64,000 bases of DNA from Leeuwenhoekiella nanhaiensis (GTDB taxonomy: Bacteria > Bacteroidota > Bacteroidia > Flavobacteriales > Flavobacteriaceae): positions 310,001 through 374,000 of the forward strand of contig NZ_KZ319287.1 of NCBI RefSeq assembly GCF_002744755.1, written 5' to 3'. Below are positions 17,539-26,109 of the stretch, piece by piece. A model generated the notes under the pieces. That model worked only from the letters and a program-made list of their open reading frames with translations. It was not told the origin of the DNA and did no database searches. Made by a program: the position numbers and the translations under genes. Every line of letters starts with the position of its first letter. Positions within the stretch are counted from its first letter, which is position 1.

Positions 17539-19677
17539 CTAAGTACTCTTCAATTTATACAATTTTAGCTGAATACGCTTGCGTTTAATGTCAATTTCCA
17601 GCACTTTAACCACCACCTGTTCCTGGAGACTCACGTGGGCATTTACATCACTCACAAAACCATCGGCAAGATTGGAGATGTGAATCAAACCACTTTCTTT
17701 GATGCCGATATCTACAAAAGCGCCAAAATTGGTAATGTTGTTTACAATGCCCGGAAGCAGCTGACCTACCTCGAGATCTTCGATTTTGCGAATGTTTTGA
17801 TTGAAGGTAAAAGCTTTTGCAGGTTCACGTGGATCGAGACCCGGTTTTTCGAGTTCGTCAAGAATGTCTTTCAGCGTAGGTAGGCCCACTTCATCGGTCA
17901 CAAAATCGTTGAGGTTGATTTTTTTCAATAAACTGGTATTCCCAATGAGTTCACGCACCGAAACTTTCAGTTTATCTGCCATATCTTCAACCACTTCATA
18001 ACGCTCAGGATGCACGGCGGAGTCGTCCAGTGGATTTTCAGCCTGTTTAACGCGCAAAAAACCTGCGGCCTGTTCAAAGGCTTTGGCACCCAGTCGGGGA
18101 ACATTGAGGATTTGATTTCGCGAAGCGAAAGCCCCGTTTTCATCCCGGTAGCTCACAATATTTTCGGCGAGTTTAGGCCCAATACCCGAAACATAACTCA
18201 GCAGCGGCACACTGGCCGTATTGAGGTTAACGCCCACCGTATTTACACAGCTTTCTACCACGCGGTCGAGTTCGCTTTTCAATTTGGTTTGATCCACATC
18301 GTGCTGGTATTGCCCCACGCCAATGGACTTTGCGTCTATTTTCACCAGCTCGGCCAGCGGATCTGCCAGCCTGCGGCCAATGGAGACTGCACCCCGCACG
18401 GTCACATCATAATTTGGAAATTCGACGCGCGCGATTTTTGAAGCCGAATAAATACTGGCTCCTGCCTCGCTTACTACAAAAACCTCGAGGTCCCGATTGA
18501 ATTGCATGCGTTTGATAAATTGTTCGGTTTCCCGACTAGCGGTTCCGTTACCAATAGCGATAGCTTGTATCTTGTGCGCGTCTACCAGAAAACTGATTTT
18601 ACGCATCGCGCCTTTGGTATCGTTTTTAGGTGGGTGCGGGTAGATGGTTTCGTTATGCTGAAGACCGCCATTTTCATCCAGACACACCACTTTACAACCG
18701 GTTCTAAAGCCGGGATCTATCGCCAGGATTCGTTTTTCGCCCAAAGGTGAACCCAGCAAGAGTTGGCGCAGGTTTTTGGCAAAAACGGAGATCGCCTTGG
18801 CATCTGCTTTTTCCTTAGCAAGACTTAAAGCCTCATTGCTCAGCGCCGGAAACAGCAAACGTTTGTAGGCATCAGCTGCGGCGAGTTCAATTTGCTCTGC
18901 ACAGGCGCCGTTAGATTTAACAATTCGACTGCTTATATTTTGTAACGCACGGTCGTCATCAATCTCCAGTTTTAAGCGAATAAAACCTTCATTGGCCGCC
19001 CGGGTGAGCGCTAAAAACCGGTGTGAGGGTATGCGAGATAATGATTCATCCCAGTCAAAATAATCTTTGTATTTCAGAGCCTGCTCCTCGTCTTTTTTAG
19101 ACTTGACCACCCTGGTGACAATCTGGGCGTGGCGTTCTATTTGATTGCGTAGATAATTACGAATATCTGTGCGCTCATTAATCCATTCTGAAATGATGTG
19201 GCGTGCGCCCTCCAGTGCTTCTTCAATCGAATTTACAGCCTCACTACGATAATTATGCGCGGTGCTTTCCAGATCACGGGATTTCTGGGCCATAATGATT
19301 TTAGCAAGCGGTTCGAGTCCGTTTTCGCGCGCGGTATCGGCTTTGGTTTTTCGTGTTTTTTTATACGGAAGGTATAAGTCTTCTAAAACCGTAGCATCGG
19401 TGGTGTTCTCAATTTGTTTTTGAAGTTCGGGTGTTAAGACATCCTGTTCTTCTAGGGCTTTTAAGATTGAAACTTTCCGCTTTTCTAAAGCTTCAAACTG
19501 TTCTTTAAACTTGAGGATTTCGCCCAGCTGTACCTCATCCAGATTTCCCGTGCGCTCCTTCCGATAGCGTGAAATAAAAGGAATGGTAGCGCCTTCTTCC
19601 AGCAGTTGAAGGGTGTTTTTAATACCTGCTTCGGGTAAGTTGGTTGATGATTTTAAGTAGGAGAGGATTGTGGGCAT
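17539..19677 (-). CDS. tex: Tex family RNA-binding transcription accessory protein
   Basis: A 712-residue Tex protein from the ATG at 19677: N-terminal helical region (EGATIPFISRYRKERTGNLDE), YqgF/RNase H-like domain (ILAIDPGFRTGCKVV), helix-hairpin-helix repeats (LLSYVSGIGPKLAENIV, LNVPRLGAKAFEQAAGFLR) and a C-terminal S1 domain (GIVNNITNFGAFVDIGI). The frame stays open for another 72 codons upstream, but that stretch has no similarity to Tex and runs through a palindromic repeat, so the longer version is rejected. Tex binds nucleic acids and is a conserved transcription accessory factor. It sits downstream of the GIY-YIG module. Confidence 0.94.
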   Translation of the reverse strand: MPTILSYLKSSTNLPEAGIKNTLQLLEEGATIPFISRYRKERTGNLDEVQLGEILKFKEQFEALEKRKVSILKALEEQDVLTPELQKQIENTTDATVLEDLYLPYKKTRKTKADTARENGLEPLAKIIMAQKSRDLESTAHNYRSEAVNSIEEALEGARHIISEWINERTDIRNYLRNQIERHAQIVTRVVKSKKDEEQALKYKDYFDWDESLSRIPSHRFLALTRAANEGFIRLKLEIDDDRALQNISSRIVKSNGACAEQIELAAADAYKRLLFPALSNEALSLAKEKADAKAISVFAKNLRQLLLGSPLGEKRILAIDPGFRTGCKVVCLDENGGLQHNETIYPHPPKNDTKGAMRKISFLVDAHKIQAIAIGNGTASRETEQFIKRMQFNRDLEVFVVSEAGASIYSASKIARVEFPNYDVTVRGAVSIGRRLADPLAELVKIDAKSIGVGQYQHDVDQTKLKSELDRVVESCVNTVGVNLNTASVPLLSYVSGIGPKLAENIVSYRDENGAFASRNQILNVPRLGAKAFEQAAGFLRVKQAENPLDDSAVHPERYEVVEDMADKLKVSVRELIGNTSLLKKINLNDFVTDEVGLPTLKDILDELEKPGLDPREPAKAFTFNQNIRKIEDLEVGQLLPGIVNNITNFGAFVDIGIKESGLIHISNLADGFVSDVNAHVSLQEQVVVKVLEIDIKRKRIQLKLYKLKST

Positions 19678-19704
19678 GCTGTCTGATATTAATTGTTTGG
19701 GAGG

Positions 19705-19828
19705 CATCTCGACTGCGCCCGATGCGACATAAAATTCACTTTTGTGAGTGTTGAAAACGTTGTTGAGCACGGTTAATTTTGTCATGACGAGCGCAGTCGA
19801 TTCTGTCCTGTCGAGCGCAGTCGAGACA
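19705..19828. repeat. Palindromic repeat copies on the left of the GIY-YIG gene
   Basis: Three copies of one short sequence lie here: ATCTCGACTGCGCCCGATG within 19705-19729, TGACGAGCGCAGTCGA at about 19785-19800 (opposite orientation) and TGTCGAGCGCAGTCGAGACA at 19809-19828. The last abuts the stop codon of the GIY-YIG gene. The unit is an imperfect palindrome bounded by TCGA half-sites. Confidence 0.75.
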
Positions 19829-20143
19829 CTAGTCAGGTTTATACTTATGATGTGTTGCGTTTCTACACTCAGCAAGAATTTGGAGCAAATCATAGTCTCC
19901 AGAAATTAGAGCTGTTTTCTTCTTGGCGCTCCATTTTTTAATTTTCTTTTCAAAGAATATGGCCTGATTAACATCATTGAAATCCTGATAAAAAGCCAGT
20001 TCAACGGGTCTTCTGTTAAAGGTGTAACTATCTGGATTTATACCGGCATTATGTTGAGATAAACGTAAATCTATATTATTAGTTAATCCGGTGTAATAAG
20101 TGCCGTCTGAACATTTTAATATATAAACAAAATACGTTTTCAT
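19829..20143 (-). CDS. GIY-YIG nuclease family protein (UPF0213/YhbQ-like)
   Basis: A 104-residue single-domain GIY-YIG protein: FVYILKCSDGTYYTGLTNN carries the VYI...YTG signature (Y7, Y17), R27 follows in DLRLSQHNAG, and the EKKIKKWSAKKK segment contains the metal-binding glutamate. GIY-YIG domains cut DNA with one metal ion. This stand-alone form has no DNA-binding partner domain. It lies between tex and metG and is flanked on both sides by copies of a TCGAGCGCAGTCGA palindrome; its stop codon touches one copy. This arrangement recalls small nucleases that move or maintain short palindromic repeats, which is an inference. Confidence 0.9.
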   Translation of the reverse strand: MKTYFVYILKCSDGTYYTGLTNNIDLRLSQHNAGINPDSYTFNRRPVELAFYQDFNDVNQAIFFEKKIKKWSAKKKTALISGDYDLLQILAECRNATHHKYKPD

Positions 20144-20159
20144 TTATGAATATTTGAAG

Positions 20160-20240
20160 CATCTCGACTGCGCTCGATGTGACAACCTATTACAATACTA
20201 TTGGAAGATTATTCTAGTTATGTCGAGAGCAATCAAGACA
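20160..20240. repeat. Palindromic repeat copies on the right of the GIY-YIG gene
   Basis: ATCTCGACTGCGCTCGATGT within 20160-20184 is an inverted copy of the repeat left of the nuclease gene, and TGTCGAGAGCAATCAAGACA at 20221-20240 is a degenerate direct copy that abuts the stop codon of metG, just as the left copy abuts the nuclease stop. Confidence 0.75.
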
Positions 20241-22322
20241 CTAACTAATAACCCCACCATTTTTTACCCCGGCAGTATCGGGATTCATAAATACCAGTTT
20301 ACCCTGTGCGTCTTCAGTCATGAGGATCATACCCTGACTTTCTACGCCGCGTAATGCACGCGGAGCAAGATTTACCAAAACGGTTACCTGTTTGCCAACA
20401 ATATCTTCAGGCTTAAAGCTTTCGGCTATACCCGAAACAATGGTGCGTACATCAATACCGGTGTCTACTTTTAGAATCAGTAATTTTTTGGTTTTCGGCA
20501 TTTTTTCGGCTTCCAAAATCGTGCCTACACGCAAATCGAGTTTGGTAAAATCATCAAATTGAATGGTGTCTTTTTGCGGTGTTACCGCTGTATTTTCGGC
20601 TTGATTACTCATTTTAGTAGCTTCCAGTTTATCGAGTTGTTTTTGTATTTGTTCGTCTTCAATCTTGCTAAACAGAAGGGCGGCGGCATTAATCGTGTGT
20701 CCTACCGGCAGCAGGTCAATTTTTTCACCTAAAGATTTCCACGTCAGAGGCTGCGGCAAACGCATCAGTGGGTCTTCACTTTCAATATTGAGCATGTCTT
20801 TCAGCGTTTTTGCCGTATGAGGCAGGAAGGGTTCGCTTAAAACCGCCAGTGTAGCTGCGATTTGCAGGGCAACGTACATCACGGTCTGGGTGCGTTCCGC
20901 ATCGGTTTTTACAGTTTTCCAGGGCTCTGCGTCAGCAAGGTATTTGTTTCCTAAACGGGCGACATTCATCAGTTCGTTTTGCGCTTCGCGGAAGCGATAC
21001 CGCTCAATCGAACTCGCGATAACCGCGGGATAAGCTTTCATTTCGGCCAGCGCCTGCTCGTCTTCTTCAGTAAAGTCAAAGGCCTGCGGAATTTTCCCGT
21101 CGTAATATTTATTGGTCAATACCACCACGCGGTTGATAAAGTTTCCAAAAATCGCCACGAGTTCGTTGTTGTTACGCGCCTGAAAGTCGTTCCACGTAAA
21201 ATCGTTGTCTTTGGTTTCGGGCGCATTTGCGGTGAGCGTATAGCGCAACACATCTTGCTGCCCGGGGAAATCCTGAAGGTACTCGTGCAACCACACCGCC
21301 CAGTTTTTAGAGGTCGAAAGCTTATTGCCTTCCAGATTTAAAAATTCGTTTGCAGGCACGTTATCGGGCAAAATGTAGCTGCCTTCAGCTTTAAGCATAC
21401 TTGGGAAAATGATGCAGTGAAAAACGATGTTGTCTTTCCCGATAAAGTGTACCAGTTTGGTGTCTTCGGCTTTCCAGTAATCCTCCCAGTTTTTGCCTTT
21501 GCGCTCGGCCCATTCTTTAGTAGAGGAAATATAACCAATAGGTGCATCAAACCACACGTAAAGTACTTTGCCTTCGGCGCCTTCAACCGGTACGGGAATT
21601 CCCCAGTCCAGATCACGGGTCACCGCCCGTGGGCGCAGACCTTCGTCTATCCAGGATTTGCACTGGCCGTAAACATTCGATTTCCAGTCTTTTTTATGGT
21701 CTTCAAGAATCCATTGCTTCAGAAAATCTTCATAGCGCTCCAAAGGTAAAAACCAGTGTCGGGTTTCCTTTAAAACCGGCTTAGCGCCTGAAATAGTTGA
21801 TTTGGGATTGATCAAATCGGTCGCGTTGAGCGACGAACCGCAATTTTCGCACTGATCGCCGTAGGCTTCCTCGTGGCCACATTTTGGGCAGGTGCCGGTC
21901 ACAAACCGATCTGCCAAATATTGATTGGCTTCCGGGTCGTAGAGTTGCTCGGTCACTTCTTCAATAAAGTCACCTTTTTCATAAAGGGTCTTAAAAAAGT
22001 CTGAAGCCGTATCGTGATGTACCTGCGCTGAGGTACGGGAATAATTGTCAAACGAAATCCCAAATTCTTCAAAAGAATCTTTGATGATTTTGTGATACTT
22101 ATCTACCACTTCCTGCGGAGTAATTCCCTCTTTTTTGGCCTTGATGCTTATAGCCACCCCGTGCTCATCGCTTCCGCAGATATAGGCGACATCCTTATCA
22201 AGCCCTCGCAAATAGCGCGCATAGATGTCAGCAGGTACATAAACGCCCGCCAGGTGACCTATATGTATAGGGCCGTTTGTGTAGGGCAAAGCAGCAGTAA
22301 TGGTATATCTCTTAGGATCCAT
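20241..22322 (-). CDS. metG: Methionyl-tRNA synthetase
   Basis: A class I synthetase of 693 residues from the ATG at 22322 (an in-frame ATG at 22355 adds 11 residues unlike the family). The HIGH motif is [10 protein letters not shown] near residue 15, the KMSKS equivalent is [13 protein letters not shown], and the zinc knuckle has CPKCGHE and CENCGSS. The last 110 residues form the EMAPII/Trbp111 tRNA-binding domain ([33 protein letters not shown]), the dimerising form of MetRS. It charges tRNA(Met) in the cytoplasm. A TATCTTTG -7 box at 22344-22351 suggests a leader of about 15 bases. Confidence 0.97.
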   Translation of the reverse strand: MDPKRYTITAALPYTNGPIHIGHLAGVYVPADIYARYLRGLDKDVAYICGSDEHGVAISIKAKKEGITPQEVVDKYHKIIKDSFEEFGISFDNYSRTSAQVHHDTASDFFKTLYEKGDFIEEVTEQLYDPEANQYLADRFVTGTCPKCGHEEAYGDQCENCGSSLNATDLINPKSTISGAKPVLKETRHWFLPLERYEDFLKQWILEDHKKDWKSNVYGQCKSWIDEGLRPRAVTRDLDWGIPVPVEGAEGKVLYVWFDAPIGYISSTKEWAERKGKNWEDYWKAEDTKLVHFIGKDNIVFHCIIFPSMLKAEGSYILPDNVPANEFLNLEGNKLSTSKNWAVWLHEYLQDFPGQQDVLRYTLTANAPETKDNDFTWNDFQARNNNELVAIFGNFINRVVVLTNKYYDGKIPQAFDFTEEDEQALAEMKAYPAVIASSIERYRFREAQNELMNVARLGNKYLADAEPWKTVKTDAERTQTVMYVALQIAATLAVLSEPFLPHTAKTLKDMLNIESEDPLMRLPQPLTWKSLGEKIDLLPVGHTINAAALLFSKIEDEQIQKQLDKLEATKMSNQAENTAVTPQKDTIQFDDFTKLDLRVGTILEAEKMPKTKKLLILKVDTGIDVRTIVSGIAESFKPEDIVGKQVTVLVNLAPRALRGVESQGMILMTEDAQGKLVFMNPDTAGVKNGGVIS

Positions 22323-22552
22323 GAGGTTCAAAATTTTGTGCGGCAAAGATACCATTATGCGATTAAACCTACTAACCGCTACGGCTACAAATACAAAGTG
22401 CGTATATTAGTGGTCTGACGGGAATCTTTATTTTTGATTGGCTGCGCCAAAGGGTTTACTATCCTTAGGCCTGACCTAAACTCAAGGTTACGTTTCCTTT
22501 TTACGCCTTACGGGTTTTCCCGGAGGTAGTTTTATGAATAAAATTTGCAACT

Positions 22553-23464
22553 ATGTTAACACCACCCTTTTTAAAAGCAGGAGATAAAGTAGGTATCGTG
22601 TGTACCGCCCGTAAAATTGATCGTGATGAACTCGATGAGGGTATTGCCATGCTTAAAAGCTGTGATCTTGTACCGGTTTTGGGTAAGACCATTGGGGCAG
22701 CAGATGATCAGTTTGGTGGGGATGATAAATTACGGGCGGCAGATTTGCAGGATATGCTTGATAATGAAGAAATACGTGCGGTGTGGTGTGCCCGTGGCGG
22801 GTATGGTACGGTACGTATTATTGACTGGATCAATTTTTACAAGTTTGTAAAATATCCCAAGTGGATCATTGGGTACAGCGACATAACGGTGCTGCATTCG
22901 CAGATTCATAAACTGGGTTTTGAAACCATACACGCTGTAATGCCGGTTGGAATTTCCAAAAACACCGCTCTTGCCAAACAAACCCTTGAAAATGCCTGGT
23001 TTGGAAGACCTCTGCATTACACGGTGCCTGCTTCGCCCCTAAATCGAATGGGAGAGGCACGTGCGCAATTGGTCGGCGGAAACATTTCAATATTATATTC
23101 CCTTTGCGGCAGTTCGAGCTCTATAGATACCGATAATAAAATTCTATTCCTGGAAGATTTGGACGAATACCTCTACCACGTAGATCGCATGATGGTAAAC
23201 CTGAAGCGAAATGGGATGTTGCGCAACCTGAAAGGGCTTATAGTGGGCGGACTCACCAAAATGCACGACAACAGTGTCCCCTTTGGAAAAACCGCGGAAG
23301 AGATTGTATTTGATGCCGTATCTGAATACGAGTATCCGGTTTGTTTTGATTTTCCGGCAGGGCATTTAGATGATAACCGGGCTCTTATTTTTGGTCGCGA
23401 TATCTCATTTGTAGTTAACGAGCGCGGTGCGAAAGTGTATTTTGAAGAACCTGAAATGCAATAG
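22553..23464 (+). CDS. LD-carboxypeptidase, peptidase family S66
   Basis: A 303-residue S66 serine peptidase. The nucleophile is S109 in IIGYSDITVLH, and the dyad partners are E201 (ILFLEDLDEYLYH) and H271 (FPAGHLDDN); CARGGYGTVR is another family signature. Members cleave the L,D bond to the terminal D-alanine of muropeptides during peptidoglycan recycling, in the cytoplasm in Gram-negatives (LdcA); no signal peptide is present here. It is followed 9 bases later by yraN, so the two are probably co-transcribed. A TATTTTTG box lies at 22429-22436. Confidence 0.93.
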   Translation: MLTPPFLKAGDKVGIVCTARKIDRDELDEGIAMLKSCDLVPVLGKTIGAADDQFGGDDKLRAADLQDMLDNEEIRAVWCARGGYGTVRIIDWINFYKFVKYPKWIIGYSDITVLHSQIHKLGFETIHAVMPVGISKNTALAKQTLENAWFGRPLHYTVPASPLNRMGEARAQLVGGNISILYSLCGSSSSIDTDNKILFLEDLDEYLYHVDRMMVNLKRNGMLRNLKGLIVGGLTKMHDNSVPFGKTAEEIVFDAVSEYEYPVCFDFPAGHLDDNRALIFGRDISFVVNERGAKVYFEEPEMQ

Positions 23465-23473
23465 ATCAGGATC

Positions 23474-23830
23474 GTGAATCATAACGAACTCGGGATTTGG
23501 GGCGAAAAATTTGCAGCAGATTATTTGCTGCGTAAAGGTTACGAGATTCTGGAACGCAACTGGTTTTTTGATAAAGCCGAAATAGACATCATCGCCAGGC
23601 AGGGAGAACAGCTTGTTATCGTTGAGGTTAAAACCCGTAACTCAGATTTTTTCGGCGATCCGCAGGAATTTGTAAAGCCTTCTAAAAGAAAACTACTGGT
23701 CAAAGCCGCAAACGAGTACATCATCTCAAACGATCTGGATATCGAGACCCGCTTTGATATCATCGCCATTTTAAAAAACTCCAAACAGGAAGAACTGGAG
23801 CATTTTGAAAATGCGTTTTATCATTTTTGA
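23474..23830 (+). CDS. YraN family (UPF0102) predicted endonuclease
   Basis: A 118-residue protein with the UPF0102 pattern: LGIWGEKFAADYLLRKGYEI, NWFFDKAEIDIIARQGEQL and IVEVKTRNSDFFGDP. The D-x(n)-E-x-K core is that of the restriction-endonuclease-like fold, so a nuclease activity is predicted although the cellular role of the family is not established. The start is GTG at 23474, preceded by an AGGA-containing stretch (23468-23471), 9 bases after the S66 peptidase stop. No ATG fits the conserved N-terminus. Confidence 0.9.
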   Translation: MNHNELGIWGEKFAADYLLRKGYEILERNWFFDKAEIDIIARQGEQLVIVEVKTRNSDFFGDPQEFVKPSKRKLLVKAANEYIISNDLDIETRFDIIAILKNSKQEELEHFENAFYHF

Positions 23831-23910
23831 AAATATTTTGGCGGAAAAGCGTATTTAAAATTGTAAAATTTAGTTAAAAATACGAGCTTAGAAGCTTAAA
23901 AGCTTTTTCT

Positions 23911-26025
23911 GTGAGTTCATTACTTTATCCTGCAAGTCCCACCTCAATCCCTGACAAGTTAACTTCTTTAGCCTCTTCTTATAAGTACAGAGCTGCTTTA
24001 GCCGTTTTGGGTATTTTTCTGTTTTTCCTATTATACGCCGCCCTGGTCGCTTTTTTGGGATATTCTATTTATTACGCATTTACTTATGAAATAACCAACT
24101 ACAACAAATGGACTATTTTGCTCAAAATAGGTTCTATTGCTGCGAGCATCATGTTGTTTTTGTTTACGCTCAAGTTTATCCTAAAGCTTAAAAATCCTAA
24201 ACCATCCAACCGCATTAAGCTTAAAAAAGAGGAGCATCCTGATTTATGGAATTTTATAAACGCTATCTGTGAAGAAACAGGAGCTCCTAAACCCAAGAAC
24301 ATATATGTAGATCCTGACGTTAATGCCTATGTTAGGTATACAAATATCTGGTTGAGCCTCATTCTGCCGGTGAAAAAGGAATTGACAATAGGATTGGGTT
24401 TACTGGACTGCCTCAATCTTTCTGAATTCAAAGCCGTGACTGCTCACGAGTTTGGTCATTTCGCCCAAAAAAGCATGAAAATTGGCAGTTACATCAATTC
24501 TGCAAATACCATAATTCACGACATGATTTTTGATCGCGATAAATGGGACGATCTGCTTGATAAATGGCGCGGGACAGATATCCGATTATCTTTTGCGGCC
24601 TGGGCAATCACACCGGTAATCTGGCTGATTCGTCAGTTGTTGCGTTTATTCTACCAGTTTTTGAACGTTATGTATTCATCGCTTTCGCGGGAAATGGAAT
24701 TTAATGCAGATAAGGTAGCGGTTAAAGCTTCGGGAAGTGATCCTATAGTTTCTGCACTGTGGAAACTTGACGATGGCTCTAATGCCTGGAATAATACCGT
24801 GAACTATGCCTATGTGGCTTCACAAAAGGGAATTGCGGTTAACAATTTATATGAGCACAGTTCGCACGCGACACAGGAAATTTTAAGCAAACTTCAGGAA
24901 AAGTTCAATGCGCTGCCGGTTCATCCGGAAGGTGGAAAGCGTTTTTTTGATGATGCCGACCATGCTGTTGTTGGTATGTACGCCAGTCATCCTTCCAATC
25001 AGTCCCGGGAAGAAAATGCTAAAAAGCCCTATGTACCTTGTGATTACGATGAGCGCTCCCCCTGGTTGCTTTTTGGTAATTATACCGGATTGCAGGAGCA
25101 AATGACCCGTGTGATTTATAAAGAATATTTAAAAGCTGAGGTAAACGAGCCGGTTAGTTTCAATGCATTTCAGGAATTCATCAAAGAAGAATCCTCCGGG
25201 ACAGAACTTCTTGAGGCCTATCATCATACCTTTCAGGATCGCTATTTACATATTCCGGATCTTAGAAATATTGAAGCGATCAAGGAAAAAGGAATTCAGG
25301 ATCCCTTATACTTTAAAAATTTACGGGATGAGGTAAAAGAACTGATGAAGCCCGTCAAAGAACTGAATCAGTTGCTTGTTCAGATTGTAAAGATTGCTCA
25401 GGGGGAAAGCAAAGAAAAATCAGTCACTTATAAAGGAGAGACCTATTCTAAAAAGAAAATGGAGTCTATATATCAGACGGTTTTAGAAGATCGTAATTTG
25501 CTGCTAAATACGTCTTTTGCAACCTGGGATAAAAAATTTTGCTACGCTTACTTAAATATTGCTCTCGAGCTTGACGCATACGATCAACTTTATAAACATT
25601 ACAAACAGCACGAGGCTATCAGCACCATTTATAAGGATTTCGCAGATAGCAAAACGGGTATTTTGAATGCCCTTCAGGATCTTCAGGCGAAAGGATCTGC
25701 AACGGAAGATGATGTCAGGGAACTTTCTACAACCATCAAAAATACCGCTTCGGGTTTAGAGCTTAAATTGAGCCGATTAGATGAAATAGATTTTGTAAAA
25801 CTTCCTAATATTGGTACCAATCAGGAGTTAAAAGAAGCGATTATAAAACCCGGAGAACTTGCTGTAAAACCAGGTAATATTTTTGAAACAGGTCATTTTC
25901 AGGTTATTCTCAATACGATTGATAAAATCCTTACCAATTTGCAACGCATTGATCAGAAGAGTATGGCATCGCTTCTTCAAAAACAGCAAACCCTTGAAGA
26001 ACGCTGGAAAAATACCTTGGATTAA
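23911..26025 (+). CDS. M48 family metallopeptidase, membrane-anchored
   Basis: A 704-residue protein starting at GTG 23911. Two membrane segments lie at about 30-55 and 68-92. The zinc site is H179-EFG-H183 (VTAHEFGHFAQKSM) with the downstream glutamate E263 in LSREMEFNADKVA, as in HtpX/Ste24-type M48 enzymes; another hydrophobic pair follows at 230-255. The C-terminal 300 residues are helical and hydrophilic, longer than in HtpX, with no family I can name. It may act in membrane protein quality control. Located 80 bases after yraN on the same strand. Confidence 0.88.
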   Translation: MSSLLYPASPTSIPDKLTSLASSYKYRAALAVLGIFLFFLLYAALVAFLGYSIYYAFTYEITNYNKWTILLKIGSIAASIMLFLFTLKFILKLKNPKPSNRIKLKKEEHPDLWNFINAICEETGAPKPKNIYVDPDVNAYVRYTNIWLSLILPVKKELTIGLGLLDCLNLSEFKAVTAHEFGHFAQKSMKIGSYINSANTIIHDMIFDRDKWDDLLDKWRGTDIRLSFAAWAITPVIWLIRQLLRLFYQFLNVMYSSLSREMEFNADKVAVKASGSDPIVSALWKLDDGSNAWNNTVNYAYVASQKGIAVNNLYEHSSHATQEILSKLQEKFNALPVHPEGGKRFFDDADHAVVGMYASHPSNQSREENAKKPYVPCDYDERSPWLLFGNYTGLQEQMTRVIYKEYLKAEVNEPVSFNAFQEFIKEESSGTELLEAYHHTFQDRYLHIPDLRNIEAIKEKGIQDPLYFKNLRDEVKELMKPVKELNQLLVQIVKIAQGESKEKSVTYKGETYSKKKMESIYQTVLEDRNLLLNTSFATWDKKFCYAYLNIALELDAYDQLYKHYKQHEAISTIYKDFADSKTGILNALQDLQAKGSATEDDVRELSTTIKNTASGLELKLSRLDEIDFVKLPNIGTNQELKEAIIKPGELAVKPGNIFETGHFQVILNTIDKILTNLQRIDQKSMASLLQKQQTLEERWKNTLD

Positions 26026-26109
26026 ACCAGTAGAAATATGTGATCAGAACTCAAACACCAAATGAAATAAGGCCGTTTTAATCCTGACTAAATCTCAGTT
26101 CATTCAGAT

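Noticed and set aside
19678-19893. N-terminal extension of Tex by 72 residues
   Set aside because: The extra residues have no Tex similarity and are translated through palindromic repeat copies and the end of the GIY-YIG gene.
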